Part shown: in pieces, positions 16,191 to 25,602 of the stretch
Position numbering within the stretch: the first letter of the stretch is position 1
Layout: each line of letters begins with the position of its first letter
Source: Bacteroidales bacterium
GTDB taxonomy: Bacteria > Bacteroidota > Bacteroidia > Bacteroidales > P3
Assembly: GCA_017962445.1 (NCBI GenBank)
Contig: JAGCVI010000002.1
Span: 1 to 55,354 of the forward strand
Direction of reading: 5' to 3'
Length of the DNA stretch: 55,354 nt
Made by a program: the position numbers and the translations under genes
Notes under the pieces: generated by a model
Databases searched by the model: none
What the model was told of the DNA's origin: nothing
Seen by the model: the letters and a program-made list of their open reading frames with translations, nothing else

Positions 16191-18401
16191 ATGGAGACGA
16201 GCATTGACCTCAAACAGAAGCTGAAGGAAATATTCGGTTTCGACAATTTCAAAGGCGACCAAGAGCATATTATCGAAAGCGTCCTGGCCGGCTATGACAC
16301 CTTTGTCATTATGCCGACCGGTGGCGGAAAATCGCTGTGCTACCAACTGCCGGCAATGATACTTGAGGGAACCACGATAGTTGTTTCGCCTCTGATAGCC
16401 CTGATGAAAAACCAGGTCGACGCGGTGCGCTATACCTCGGGGCATGATGCTGTGGCTCACTTCCTAAACTCTTCTCTCAACAAGCAACAAATCACTGAAG
16501 TCAAGGAAGACCTTATGCTTGGCGGGACCAAACTGCTCTATGTTGCACCCGAGACCCTGTCGAAAGAAGAGACCGTAGAGTTTCTTAAACACCTGAAAAT
16601 AACCTTTTTCGCTATAGACGAGGCACACTGCATATCGGAATGGGGACACGACTTCCGCCCCGAATACCGCCGCCTGCGCAACGCCATCAACCAGATAAAC
16701 AACAAAGTACCTATCCTTACACTGACAGCATCGGCCACTCCCAAGGTACAGCAGGACATCATCAAGAACCTGCAGATGGAGAACGCCAAAGTGTTCGTGT
16801 CGAGCTTCAACCGCCCCAACTTATACTACGAGGTGCGTCCGAAACCTGCCGAGACACTGCTGCTGCACAAGGAGATAATCAAGTTTATCAAGGAAAACAG
16901 CGGCAAAAGTGGCATCATCTATTGCCTGACCCGCAAACGTGTTGAAGACCTCGCCGAACTGCTGACGATAAACGGAATAAAAGCCCTGCCCTATCATGCA
17001 GGCCTCGACTCGAAGACACGCGCTGAAAACCAGGACAAATTCCTGATGGAAGAGGTCGACGTGATTGTGGCCACCATAGCCTTCGGCATGGGCATCAACA
17101 AACCCGACGTACGTTTCGTTATCCACTACGACATACCCAAGAGCCTTGAAGGCTACTATCAGGAGACCGGTCGTGCAGGCCGCGACGGCGGCGAAGGCAA
17201 GTGTATAGCCTTCTACTCTGAACACGACATCGAAAGACTATACAAGTTCTTCACCGACAAGAATATAACCGAGCAGGAGATGGCTGGCCAGCTGGTACAG
17301 GAGATTGTGTCGTATGCCGAAAGCTCCATGTGCCGCCGCATGAACATACTCCGCTATTTCGGCGAGGAATACAACGAGCCGAACTGCGGCAACTGCGACA
17401 ACTGCCTGCATCCCAAGCCGCGTGTCGAGACGAAAGAGGAGATGGTCTATGTCCTCGAGACAATCATAGCCATGAAGCAGGCCTTCAAGTCGAAAGAAAT
17501 CGTGGATGTAATCATGGGCCGCACCAACGCCCATACGCGCATATACAAACATAACTTATTGGAACAATTCGGCAAAGGCACCGACCACAACGACCTCTAC
17601 TGGAAAGCCGTGATTCGCCATGCCGTGTTCGAGAAACTGCTGAGCAAAGAGATTGAGATGTACGGTGTGCTGAAGGTCACACCTGCAGGATACAAATACA
17701 TCAAAGCTCCTTACACTGTCTTCGTGCCGTGCGACCACGACTACACCAACACTGGCAACGACGACATTGAAGACATCGGCATTGGTGGCGCTGGCTCGGC
17801 AGCAGGCGACGAAACGCTGTACATACAGCTGAAAGGACTGCTGCGCTCAATAGCACAAAAAGCTAATTTGGCACCGCATGTCATCTTCGAGGACCGCTCG
17901 ATAAAAGACATGACCATCCAGTACCCCTGCACCATCGAGGAACTGAGCCGATGCACAGGCATTGGCATTGCCAAGGCACAGAAAAACGGCGCACCCTTCG
18001 TGGAACTGATAAAGAAATATGTCGAGGAAAACGAGATTGAGCGTCCTCAAGACATAGTGGTGCGCTCGGCGGTCAACAAATCAGGTCTTAAGGTCTATAT
18101 CATCAAAGAGATAGACCGTCAAATGCCACTCGAGGACATTGCCCGCGGAAAAGGCATCACGATGAAAGAGCTGATAACCGAAATGGAAAGCATTATCTCG
18201 TCGGGAACCAAGTTAAGCATTGACTACTACATCGATGCAAACATTGAACAGGAACACCAGGATGTGCTGTTCGACTACTGGCACGACACTGAAAGCGACT
18301 CACTGGAAGAGGCTTACGAAGAGTTCGAAGACGATCCAGACTACACCGAGGAGGAGATAAGACTTATGAGAATCAAATTTTTGACGACAGCAGGTTTCTA
18401 A
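16191..18401 (+). CDS. recQ: ATP-dependent DNA helicase RecQ
   Basis: This 3'-5' helicase acts in recombination and replication-fork repair. The 736-residue protein has Walker A PTGGGKS (42-48), DEAH box with the RecQ aromatic loop (DEAHCISEWGHDFRPEY), motif VI GRAGRDG, the Zn subdomain (CRRM...NCGNCDNC), a winged helix and an HRDC-like region. A long acidic tail (EEAYEEFEDDPDYTEEE) follows, longer than in E. coli RecQ (about 610 residues) and typical of Bacteroidota RecQ. Confidence 0.96.
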   Translation: METSIDLKQKLKEIFGFDNFKGDQEHIIESVLAGYDTFVIMPTGGGKSLCYQLPAMILEGTTIVVSPLIALMKNQVDAVRYTSGHDAVAHFLNSSLNKQQITEVKEDLMLGGTKLLYVAPETLSKEETVEFLKHLKITFFAIDEAHCISEWGHDFRPEYRRLRNAINQINNKVPILTLTASATPKVQQDIIKNLQMENAKVFVSSFNRPNLYYEVRPKPAETLLLHKEIIKFIKENSGKSGIIYCLTRKRVEDLAELLTINGIKALPYHAGLDSKTRAENQDKFLMEEVDVIVATIAFGMGINKPDVRFVIHYDIPKSLEGYYQETGRAGRDGGEGKCIAFYSEHDIERLYKFFTDKNITEQEMAGQLVQEIVSYAESSMCRRMNILRYFGEEYNEPNCGNCDNCLHPKPRVETKEEMVYVLETIIAMKQAFKSKEIVDVIMGRTNAHTRIYKHNLLEQFGKGTDHNDLYWKAVIRHAVFEKLLSKEIEMYGVLKVTPAGYKYIKAPYTVFVPCDHDYTNTGNDDIEDIGIGGAGSAAGDETLYIQLKGLLRSIAQKANLAPHVIFEDRSIKDMTIQYPCTIEELSRCTGIGIAKAQKNGAPFVELIKKYVEENEIERPQDIVVRSAVNKSGLKVYIIKEIDRQMPLEDIARGKGITMKELITEMESIISSGTKLSIDYYIDANIEQEHQDVLFDYWHDTESDSLEEAYEEFEDDPDYTEEEIRLMRIKFLTTAGF

Positions 18402-18516
18402 ACAAAAATATTATGATTATCAATATTTTACCCCCCCCGTGACAACAAAAACAATTGTCGTGAACAAAGCAAGTAATAATTAACCTTTTTTCTAATCATA
18501 TATTAATTTATCATTT

Positions 18517-19341
18517 ATGCGCGTACTTATTGCAAAAGACTACGACGAAATGTCAGTAGCAGCGGCCAACTATGTGGCCAAAAGAATTGTTGATTTCCAC
18601 CCAACTGAAGACCATCCCTTTGTGCTTGGATGTCCCACCGGCAGCTCACCGCTGGGTCTCTACAGCCATCTGGCCCTGTTGAACCGGAAAGGGTTGGTAA
18701 GTTTCAAGAATGTGGTGACTTTCAACATGGACGAATATGTAGGACTGCCCGAAGAGCATCCTGAAAGCTACCACAGCTTCATGTGGACCAACTTCTTTAA
18801 CAAAATCGACATACGCAAAGAGAATGTACACATTCTCAACGGCAATGCACCTGACCTGACAGCCGAGTGCAAACATTACGAAGAGTTGATTGCACAGGCA
18901 GGCGGAATCGAACTCTTTATGGGTGGCGTTGGTCCTGACGGACACATAGCCTTCAACGAACCCGGAAGTTCGCTTTCCAGCCGCACCCGTATCAAGACAC
19001 TAACCACCGACACCATACAAGCCAACTGCCGCTTCTTCGACAACGATGTCACTAAAGTGCCCAAGCAGGCTCTGACTGTCGGTGTAGGCACAGTGATGGA
19101 TGCCAACGAGGTTCTGATTCTCTGCAACGGCCCGAAGAAAGCACGTGCACTGCACCACATGATCGAAAATGGTGTCAACCACATGTGGACCTCGAGCATG
19201 CTGCAGATGCACCAGCACGGCACCGTGTTCTGCGACGAGGAAGCCACCGTAGAGCTGAAGATGAGCACATACGAATACTTCAAGGACAAACAGACCATCG
19301 AAAAAACCCTTGAACGCTTCAAAGGCTATTTTCCCCTTTAA
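18517..19341 (+). CDS. nagB: Glucosamine-6-phosphate deaminase
   Basis: It converts glucosamine 6-phosphate to fructose 6-phosphate and ammonia in amino-sugar use. The 274-residue length fits NagB. Motifs are [12 protein letters not shown] (phosphate loop), FNMDEYVGL (catalytic Asp), and [16 protein letters not shown] with the active-site His. The 115-base upstream gap holds a run of eight C (18431-18438) and a small gacaa/ttgtc hairpin, but no consensus promoter. No nagA or transporter lies nearby. Confidence 0.96.
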   Translation: MRVLIAKDYDEMSVAAANYVAKRIVDFHPTEDHPFVLGCPTGSSPLGLYSHLALLNRKGLVSFKNVVTFNMDEYVGLPEEHPESYHSFMWTNFFNKIDIRKENVHILNGNAPDLTAECKHYEELIAQAGGIELFMGGVGPDGHIAFNEPGSSLSSRTRIKTLTTDTIQANCRFFDNDVTKVPKQALTVGVGTVMDANEVLILCNGPKKARALHHMIENGVNHMWTSSMLQMHQHGTVFCDEEATVELKMSTYEYFKDKQTIEKTLERFKGYFPL

Positions 19342-19350
19342 TCTTCATTA

Positions 19351-19374
19351 AGAGCCGTGCCATGGCACGGCTCT
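19351..19374. terminator. Perfect 24-bp palindrome after nagB
   Basis: The sequence starting agagccgtgccat is fully self-complementary over 19351-19374, ten bases after the nagB stop. No T run follows, so it may be a weak terminator, an mRNA end protector or a protein site. It argues against starting the next gene at an ATG that lies inside it. Confidence 0.6.
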
Positions 19375-19398
19375 ACTTCAATTCAAAATCCACAACAG

Positions 19399-21207
19399 AT
19401 GAAATACAGAAATCTTAGTAACATAGAGGCAGAACAACTGAAATTGCAAGGCAACCGCGCCGAAAACTGGGACAACATCCAGGTGACAGACACGTTCAAT
19501 CCTGCCAACATATACGGCAATTTCTTCGGAGGAAAAATATTCATCGGTGACATCACTGACGACCTGCTCCGTGACGGCGACCTCGCCCTGCCTGAAGGCA
19601 TAAGCAACAGCATGTTGCGCGACTGCGTTGTCGGAAACCACTGCGCAATCTACAATGTGAAGATGCTGTCGGGATACACCATCGGTGACAATTGCCTGCT
19701 TTTCAATATCGACGAGATGACAGCCTCGACCGATGCCGACATCAAGTACGCATGGCTCGAACCCATGAACGAGAACGGCGGACGCCGCATACTGCCGTTC
19801 AGCGGCATGACCATCGGCGACGCCTACATGTGGGCACGTTTCCGCGGACAGGCCAAGCTTATGGAGCGCCTCGAAAACCTAACACTGAAAGAGCTTAAAG
19901 GCAGCGAGAACGGCTACAACCATGTCGGACCGCACACCATCATAAAAAACACCAAGTGCATACACAACGTGGCAGTGCGTGGCAGTGCTGACGACCGTAG
20001 CCGCATCGAGGAATGTATCGTGCTCCGCGACGGCGTAATAGGCTTCGGCTGCAAACTTGAGTACGGCATTATCGCCGAACGTTTCCTGCTCGGCGAACAT
20101 GTACATCTTGAATACGGACTGCGCCTCAACGACACGGTGGTTGGTGACAACTCGACACTGGCACGCTGCGAGGTGGGCAACAGCATCATCTTCCCTGCCC
20201 ACGAGCAGCACCACAACAACTCGTTCCTTATCGCCGCGCTAGTCATGGGACAGAGCAATATCGCCGCCGGCGGCACCCTCGGCAGCAACCACAACAGCCG
20301 TACCGCTGACAACGAAATCAGCGGTGGACGCGGCTTCTGGCCGGGATTGTGCGTCAGCGTGAAGCATAGCAGCCGTTTTGCAAGCTACTGCCTGCTCGCC
20401 AAGGCCGACTATCCGGCAGAGCTCAACATCACCCTGCCCTTCGCACTCGTCAACAACAACGCTGAGAAGAACCGCCTTGAAGTCATGCCGGCCTATTGGT
20501 GGCTCTACAACATGTATGCCATGGACCGCAACAGCAGGAAATTCGCCGCCCGCGACAAACGCCTCTATAAGGCCCAGCATGTGGAGTTCGACAACCTCGC
20601 ACCCGACACAGCCGAGGAAATCATCATCGGCCGCGACCTTCTGCACATGTGGACCGAGGAGTCGTACCGCGAAGGCAAAACCGACATCGAAGCACACGGC
20701 ATGGAGAAAGGTAAACGCAAGACCGTCATCCTCAAGGCCGGCGAAGGCTACAAAGCCTACTACGACATGCTGGTGTACTACGCTATGAAGAATCTTGAGC
20801 CCGTCTATGGCAACAACCTGCCCGATGCAACCCTTGGTGATGGCGAACGTACAACCCACTGGGTAAACATCGGCGGACAGCTGATAGCCGAATCCGATAT
20901 GAAACAGATGATTTCCGATATCGAGAACGGCGCACTCGACAGCTGGGGAGCCATCCATAAACGTTTCGACACGCTGTGGGACGACTACACGACGGCAAAG
21001 CAGAAACATGCCTATCAGGTGCTCTGCCACCTGTCGCAGAAGAAATCGCTCGATGCAGCCGAATGGGCCATGTACAACAGCGAGTACCAACGCATACAGC
21101 AGTACGTCAACGACCAGAAAGTCTTGAGCCGCAAGAAAGACGACCAGAACGAATTCCGCCACATGACCTACTGGAACGATGCCGAGATGAACGCCGTCTT
21201 AGGCTGA
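19399..21207 (+). CDS. DUF4954 family protein
   Basis: This is a protein of about 602 residues. Its middle part (about 60-350) is rich in short hexapeptide-like turns (VVGNHCAIYNVK, TIGDNCLLFN, VVGDNSTLARCEVGN), suggesting a left-handed beta helix as in sugar nucleotidyl- or acyltransferases. The C-terminal third is helical. It matches DUF4954, conserved in Bacteroidota and Spirochaetes and uncharacterised. The start MKYRNL at 19399 is chosen because the earlier ATG lies in the palindrome. Its place after nagB hints at a sugar-related role, but this is weak evidence. Confidence 0.88.
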   Translation: MKYRNLSNIEAEQLKLQGNRAENWDNIQVTDTFNPANIYGNFFGGKIFIGDITDDLLRDGDLALPEGISNSMLRDCVVGNHCAIYNVKMLSGYTIGDNCLLFNIDEMTASTDADIKYAWLEPMNENGGRRILPFSGMTIGDAYMWARFRGQAKLMERLENLTLKELKGSENGYNHVGPHTIIKNTKCIHNVAVRGSADDRSRIEECIVLRDGVIGFGCKLEYGIIAERFLLGEHVHLEYGLRLNDTVVGDNSTLARCEVGNSIIFPAHEQHHNNSFLIAALVMGQSNIAAGGTLGSNHNSRTADNEISGGRGFWPGLCVSVKHSSRFASYCLLAKADYPAELNITLPFALVNNNAEKNRLEVMPAYWWLYNMYAMDRNSRKFAARDKRLYKAQHVEFDNLAPDTAEEIIIGRDLLHMWTEESYREGKTDIEAHGMEKGKRKTVILKAGEGYKAYYDMLVYYAMKNLEPVYGNNLPDATLGDGERTTHWVNIGGQLIAESDMKQMISDIENGALDSWGAIHKRFDTLWDDYTTAKQKHAYQVLCHLSQKKSLDAAEWAMYNSEYQRIQQYVNDQKVLSRKKDDQNEFRHMTYWNDAEMNAVLG

Positions 21208-21252
21208 TGCTTCCCGACTCCACCTGCGTTCCCATTGTAACGCCGATAATCT

Positions 21253-21287
21253 AAAAAGGATGCCAAAAATTTTGACATCCTTTTTTA
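21253..21287 (+). terminator. Intrinsic terminator after the DUF4954 gene
   Basis: AAAAAGGATG (21253-21262) pairs with CATCCTTTTT (21276 on), followed by TTATT. It closes the plus-strand unit. The rest of the 322-base gap up to 21530 is AT-rich and I see no gene in it. Confidence 0.85.
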
Positions 21288-21529
21288 TTCGGACAAATCC
21301 ACGAGTGAGTTATTCTACGTGGTTTTTTGAATTGGGGAAATGCTTTTGAGAGTGAAAATATGTGAAAGTCAGCAGAATCAAGGGAATGTCAAAGATTTTT
21401 GAATAAGAATAATTCGATTGTATTTCATTCGTTTTAAATATATTTACGTGTATATTGTAAAGAAGGCGCCACCTTACTCTGCTCGGTTCAAGAAACCTCA
21501 CATTGGTATCGACGAGGGTAAATTATTGC

Positions 21530-22444
21530 CTAGTCTTTCAAACATCCTATTGGAATAATCTTCACTCCATCGGGACGGGTATAAGCCATCTTGCCTCCCG
21601 TAAATACAATCATTAGGTCAGGCTCACGGATGGTCATTTGCTTCTCCTTCTTGTTGTGCTCGCAAATTAGGCGTTTCAGCTCCACAAGGTGTCCTGCTCC
21701 CTCTTCAATCTCACGACTTCCGAGTTTGCACTCTATCAGCGCATACCGTCCGTCATACAGATGCAACACCCAGTCGGCTTCAAGTCCATAGCGGTCGTGA
21801 TAATACGACAAATGTGTTTCAATATCCAGCGTGTATGCTTTAAGGTCGCGGATACACATCTGTTCAAAGATGAAACCGAACGTATTTAACTGTACCATCA
21901 GTGCCTCTGGCGTCAGTCCCATAGCAGCTACAGCTATCGATGGGTCAACAAAGGCCCGTTTCATTCCGCTGCGTATGGCGGTTTTGCTGCGTATGGCGGG
22001 ACACCATGCCTCTACGTCACATATTACAAAAAGTTTCTTCAGCGCCCCCACATAATCATCAAACGTTGGTTCGCTGCAAGACACCTCGCCAGAAGCCGCC
22101 ACATCAGCAATCATCGACGACTTTTTGGCAAGGGTGGAAATATTCCGTGCATACGACCGAAGAATCATCCGAGCCAGCTGTTCGTCACGTTGCACGCCGT
22201 CCACCCTGTTAATATCCTCCGAACAAACGGTCTTGATATAATTCTTCGCAATCAGCAGCTTGGCACTATCTTTCTTGATATTCATTGTGCCAGGCCACCC
22301 TCCGCGGCAGGCACTGAAAATCAAGTCTTCAACCGTCATGTCAGACTCGATGCCGTCAATATCAAGGTTTGGATTATCAAATAGTTCCATCAGCGAGATA
22401 CGTCCGTTCGATTCCTGTGACTCCCATAGACTCATCGGAATCAT
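21530..22444 (-). pseudogene. 5'-truncated ATPase of the AAA_14/DUF4143 type
   Basis: The 304-residue frame is the C-terminal two thirds of a Bacteroidota AAA-type ATPase with a DUF4143-like nuclease-fold tail. MSLWESQESNGRISLMELF is normally internal, and HDRYGLEADWVLHL with YALIECKLGS (an E-x-K-like site) and GGKMAYTRPDGV...PIGCLKD end the protein. The N-terminal Walker A and B half (over 100 residues) is absent. Upstream of the first Met is not coding sequence but a 23-bp AT-rich repeat array. So the ATPase is a remnant, although the rest of the frame is intact. Conservation of the open frame could mean recent loss. Confidence 0.8.
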
Positions 22445-22469
22445 TTAATTTTCGGACTCACCAAATTGT

Positions 22470-22559
22470 TTTTGGTTTTTTGTGACATTTTACTTTTGGT
22501 TTTTGTGGTATATTATTTTGGTTTTTTGTGGCACATTGTTTATGTTTTTTGTAAATTAT
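22470..22559. repeat. Four imperfect ~23-bp AT-rich repeats
   Basis: Units of the form ttttggttttttgtgacatt begin at about 22470, 22493, 22516 and 22539; the fourth is diverged. They lie just upstream of the truncated ATPase frame. On the minus strand they are rich in CACAAAAAACCAAAA. The function is unknown; they may mark the deletion endpoint. Confidence 0.75.
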
Positions 22560-22686
22560 CGAGATTCTGTTTTACCCCGACTATGAGTTCGGTACTTTTG
22601 GTAAGGTTTCACCGAAGTCTGACATGGCATCCTTGCGTGCCGAAGGCTGCCGACCGAAGTAGAGGCAACCAAGAACTCTACCAACG

Positions 22687-22718
22687 AAAAAGACAGCCAT
22701 TGGTATTGACTGTCTTTT
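22687..22718 (-). terminator. Terminator after tRNA-Ala(CGC)
   Basis: AAAAGACAG pairs with CTGTCTTTT (22687-22696 with 22710-22718). In the minus direction the stem ends in a T run. It lies 2 bases past the tRNA 3' end. Confidence 0.85.
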
Positions 22719-22719
22719 G

Positions 22720-22792
22720 TGGAGTATGCGGGACTCGAACCCGCTACCTTTTGATTGCGAACCAAACGCTCTACCAGATGAGCTAATACCCC
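22720..22792 (-). tRNA. tRNA-Ala (anticodon CGC)
   Basis: A 73-nt cloverleaf: acceptor GGGGTAT/ATACTCC with the G3-U70 pair that marks alanine tRNAs, D arm GCTC/GAGC, anticodon stem TTTGG/TCAAA with loop TTCGCAA (anticodon CGC), and T stem GCGGG/CCCGC. The C34 version of tRNA-Ala is less common than TGC and GGC. Confidence 0.85.
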
Positions 22793-22805
22793 AATTCCCA
22801 TCAAC

Positions 22806-22831
22806 AAAAAAAGTCACCTTTCAGATGACTT
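22806..22831 (-). terminator. Terminator between the two tRNA-Ala genes
   Basis: AAGTCA (22811-22816) pairs with TGACTT (22826-22831). A run of A at 22806-22812 is a T run in the minus direction. It lies after tRNA-Ala(GGC), so readthrough must supply the CGC gene unless it has its own promoter. Confidence 0.75.
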
Positions 22832-22837
22832 GATTTG

Positions 22838-22911
22838 TGGAGTATATCGGAATCGAACCGATTACCTCGTGACTGCCAGTCACGCGCTCTAGCCAAGTGA
22901 GCTAATACCCC
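22838..22911 (-). tRNA. tRNA-Ala (anticodon GGC)
   Basis: A 74-nt cloverleaf with the same acceptor as its neighbour, including G3-U70. The anticodon stem CGTGA/TCACG has loop CTGGCAG (anticodon GGC), and the T stem ATCGG/CCGAT has a TTCGATT loop. It is first behind the promoter at 22925-22955. The shared acceptor suggests a tandem duplication followed by divergence. Confidence 0.92.
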
Positions 22912-22924
22912 GTTTTTCAGGTTG

Positions 22925-22955
22925 CAAAAATACAACTAATTTCCAATTCACCAAA
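22925..22955 (-). promoter_or_regulatory. Bacteroidetes-type promoter of the tRNA-Ala pair
   Basis: The minus strand has TTTG (22952-22955), 19 bases, then TATTTTTG (22925-22932), an exact consensus match 14 bases before tRNA-Ala(GGC). Confidence 0.8.
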
Positions 22956-23090
22956 ATTTTTTTTTAGTTAATTGAGTTTCAATGTGCATTTTCCATATTG
23001 ACAACTGGCAGCATGACAACCGGCAACTGCAAAGCAGTCTATTTCAAGACTCGTTGCATATTCTCCATTGCCTGTAAAAACAAAGGGGTA

Positions 23091-23630
23091 TTACCACACT
23101 ATAATAAATGGCTTGTCATAACAGAAATCATCCAGGCGCTCAATCCGAAAGAAGTGAGAGACTGTTTCTTTCTGAACATGATGAATGGCTTCCTTGCCGA
23201 CACTTCCATTAAGGGAAATGATTGTAAATGATTCGCTTGGGAGGATCTTTTTTATAAATGTACATCCTATCACTGGAGGAGGGGGATACCCATTGCTAAA
23301 ACTTATATTTCCATCATTGCATAAAAAATCCAGTCCTAATTCACATTTAGGAGCACGGATGTATTTAAAAAAGAGCTGAATATTCTTCTGTTTTAACGAC
23401 AGCGAGTCATTACCAACAGTGTCAGTGTCAATCCAAATATAGATAGTATCTTGCGTCCTGTTTCTTACAACATACTCTGCATAGTTTAGATCCGAAGAAT
23501 CATATTTGAAAATAACTTGTCGGCTCTCTTCTATTTCACATTGCCCAAACGCAGGACAATATAAGAAAAAAGAGGAGAACAAAATACAAATACCGAGTGC
23601 TGTTTTATCTATTATAAGTTGCAACTTCAT
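23091..23630 (-). CDS. Exported protein of unknown function (accessory cassette gene 4)
   Basis: This 179-residue protein starts at MKLQLIID, with a hydrophobic export signal (about 10-27, ending AFGQC). The signal end could be a Sec or lipoprotein site, but the lipobox is poor. The mature part has the duplicate-style phrase VRNRTQDTIYIWIDTD, which resembles Bacteroidota surface proteins of unknown role, and six or so Cys. It is more AT-rich than the flanking genes and has no recognised domain. A Met three codons earlier is also possible. Confidence 0.65.
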   Translation of the reverse strand: MKLQLIIDKTALGICILFSSFFLYCPAFGQCEIEESRQVIFKYDSSDLNYAEYVVRNRTQDTIYIWIDTDTVGNDSLSLKQKNIQLFFKYIRAPKCELGLDFLCNDGNISFSNGYPPPPVIGCTFIKKILPSESFTIISLNGSVGKEAIHHVQKETVSHFFRIERLDDFCYDKPFIIVW

Positions 23631-23794
23631 TTTGTGCACGTTTTATGCGATTTTTAAGTTCAGAATTACTGTTTTTGTCGTCATCTTTTCATATAACGGA
23701 TTGAGAGCCCACACAGTATCTCGTGATTGATTTTTGCAATGCAGTCATATCTGCCACGGCTGAGCCCTAGCTTCCACCGCAGCAGGTTTCAGCA

Positions 23795-24217
23795 TTACTT
23801 CTCTACACAATTATACCATGTTTCGTCTTTGAAATATAAGTCAATAAAATAAACCAGACCATTGTCATTTTTGATTGGGAACAGTGAAGGATCCAAATAA
23901 CATTCCAGACAATATTTCCCGACAGGATAACAATATGACGTGTGTACACGGTCTTTCCTGTCTGGTATATTGTAATCAAATAACCTTACAATAATTGAGT
24001 CGGCATTTATGTAGTATTGTCTTGGAATACTCAAAACTGTTTCTCCGAAGCAGATTGAAGTCTCTTTAACAGAAGTACTATCAATGGTATATGGTAGAAA
24101 AATTTTTCCTTGTTTGCAAATCACCTTACTCTGAGCCAACACAATACCATTGCAAGAAATAAATATTGCAATGAAAAAAAATACAGCAAATCTTAATATT
24201 TTATTGTGGCAAAGCAT
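23795..24217 (-). CDS. Exported protein of unknown function (accessory cassette gene 3)
   Basis: This 140-residue protein has an N-terminal hydrophobic signal (about 9-27). It may be cleaved after VLAQ or lipidated at Cys22 in FISCNG. Several Cys (YCYPVGKYCLECYL) suggest disulfides in an extracytoplasmic fold. Its ATG directly abuts the stop of the upstream gene, so the two are coupled. No domain recognised. Confidence 0.65.
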   Translation of the reverse strand: MLCHNKILRFAVFFFIAIFISCNGIVLAQSKVICKQGKIFLPYTIDSTSVKETSICFGETVLSIPRQYYINADSIIVRLFDYNIPDRKDRVHTSYCYPVGKYCLECYLDPSLFPIKNDNGLVYFIDLYFKDETWYNCVEK

Positions 24218-24886
24218 TTAAAATTCCCAACCGCTATTTTTATCGTTATCTACAAAACAACCGCTTATTGGCAAGGTGAATTCAAACGTTCTTTGCTTCT
24301 TGCCTTGCAGATCCTTCATGACAGTATATATTATCAACTGATTGACCGCCGTTCCGTAAGATTCTGTTGGCTCTTCATACTCATTGATTGAAATACCATG
24401 TTTCCATAGAATCTCTTTCATTGGAACCTTTATCGTTTTAATAATTGAATATGCAGGGTCTTTGGCCTGTTGTACATATTTTATGGCTGCATCAAGATCA
24501 ATAGTGTCATTCATTAATGTGTATCCATCGGTTCTTTTAGGGTTGACAACATAGAAACTGTTGTCCATTTCACCATACTTAAAACTGATAGACGATTCCA
24601 CAATGCATTTTCCAAATATGACACTATCCAATTCACCACTCATTACATCCATGTCTGTATAGAGATGCATGTTAATCAACAATTGATTGGGAATCCTCCG
24701 GGTTGTGTCCACCTGATCACTTGTGTACCAATAGTTCGTCCAGTAATCCACTTGAGTAGATTTGCTGACATATTCATTATAAAGATGTGGTTCTATGAGG
24801 AATCTATTAAACAATGTAGATTCCTCTTTTTGTGCTAGACATAATGTCGTTTGAATTAGAAAACACAGGCAAATCAGGTATTTCAT
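24218..24886 (-). CDS. Exported protein of unknown function (accessory cassette gene 2)
   Basis: This 222-residue protein has a clear signal peptide (MKYLICLCFLIQTTLCLAQ, cut after LAQ). The mature part has mixed composition with no motif I recognise. It is directly followed by 23795-24217 with stop and start abutting. Like its neighbours it is AT-rich, which suggests recent acquisition or low selection. Function unknown. Confidence 0.68.
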   Translation of the reverse strand: MKYLICLCFLIQTTLCLAQKEESTLFNRFLIEPHLYNEYVSKSTQVDYWTNYWYTSDQVDTTRRIPNQLLINMHLYTDMDVMSGELDSVIFGKCIVESSISFKYGEMDNSFYVVNPKRTDGYTLMNDTIDLDAAIKYVQQAKDPAYSIIKTIKVPMKEILWKHGISINEYEEPTESYGTAVNQLIIYTVMKDLQGKKQRTFEFTLPISGCFVDNDKNSGWEF

Positions 24887-25014
24887 ATTAAGGAGTTTCT
24901 ATTTCGTATGTCAGTTTTAGTAGTCATGTCCTATATGTAACATTTCTTTACGAAAATTTACACTTAGGTGTATTTTTTGAATCGGACTTATGTGTTAGAG
25001 ACACTTCCTTTCTG

Positions 25015-25062
25015 TTGATGATTATTGTTTGTATATCAGTTTCGACCGTAGAAACGAATTTG
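25015..25062. repeat. Direct repeat, copy 1 (3' side of the 25063 gene)
   Basis: This 48-base unit (starts ttgatgattattgttt, includes atcagtttcgacc) is closely matched by 25603-25652. It begins right after the stop of the minus-strand gene. A small gtttc/gaaac stem lies inside. Confidence 0.75.
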
Positions 25063-25578
25063 TCAATATTGTTCAAAGGTATTGTTTGAAGGTATCATTA
25101 GCTTGCCTTCATTTCGAATAAGCAGATTAAGGCTTTCGTCATAGTCATAGCCATCCAGGTGTCGAAAAATCATTTCACTGGTTTTAATTCCGCTTTTTAA
25201 TTCAAAGTGAGTATTTGACTTCAAAATCAGAGGAGTTATTGGATATTCTTTCCATCCGAATGGCACAAAGAAACTCTCCTGAACAATGTTGTTTGTGTCA
25301 ACCTTTGTAATTACCGCCTGTCTTACAAAAGCATATCCGCCATCAACAGACTCCCCATATATATATCTTTCAAAAAATACTATACTATGGTTTCCAGGTT
25401 TAATAGCAAAAACACTGTCAAGATCCATCCCCGTAGAATCCATAAATAGACTTATGTTTTGGATTCGATTATTGTATAAATCTGATTTCTCATACCTTTG
25501 TGTAATCCAGAAGTCCACGTCTTGACCCGAAGCGTTATAACTTAGTATAACAACAATTATTAATACAATCTTTTTCAT
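25063..25578 (-). CDS. Exported protein of unknown function (accessory cassette gene 1)
   Basis: This 171-residue protein has a signal peptide (MKKIVLIIVVILSYNASGQ, cut after SGQ). The mature part lacks Cys and known motifs. It is flanked on both sides by copies of a 48-50-base direct repeat, so it may be a movable or duplicated unit. The base composition is AT-rich like the rest of the cassette. Confidence 0.65.
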   Translation of the reverse strand: MKKIVLIIVVILSYNASGQDVDFWITQRYEKSDLYNNRIQNISLFMDSTGMDLDSVFAIKPGNHSIVFFERYIYGESVDGGYAFVRQAVITKVDTNNIVQESFFVPFGWKEYPITPLILKSNTHFELKSGIKTSEMIFRHLDGYDYDESLNLLIRNEGKLMIPSNNTFEQY

Positions 25579-25602
25579 AGCCAGTTTTTAGTAATTCCGA
25601 TA

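Noticed and set aside
18431-18438. Run of eight C between recQ and nagB as a phase-variation tract
   Set aside because: It lies outside any coding frame, and no promoter elements flank it at a spacing that slippage would change.
20239-21162. Minus-strand open frame of 307 codons inside the DUF4954 gene
   Set aside because: It has no start context or domain, and the plus-strand protein is a conserved family.
22466-22786. Plus-strand frame of 106 codons over the AT repeats and a tRNA
   Set aside because: It runs through a tRNA gene on the other strand and through simple repeats.
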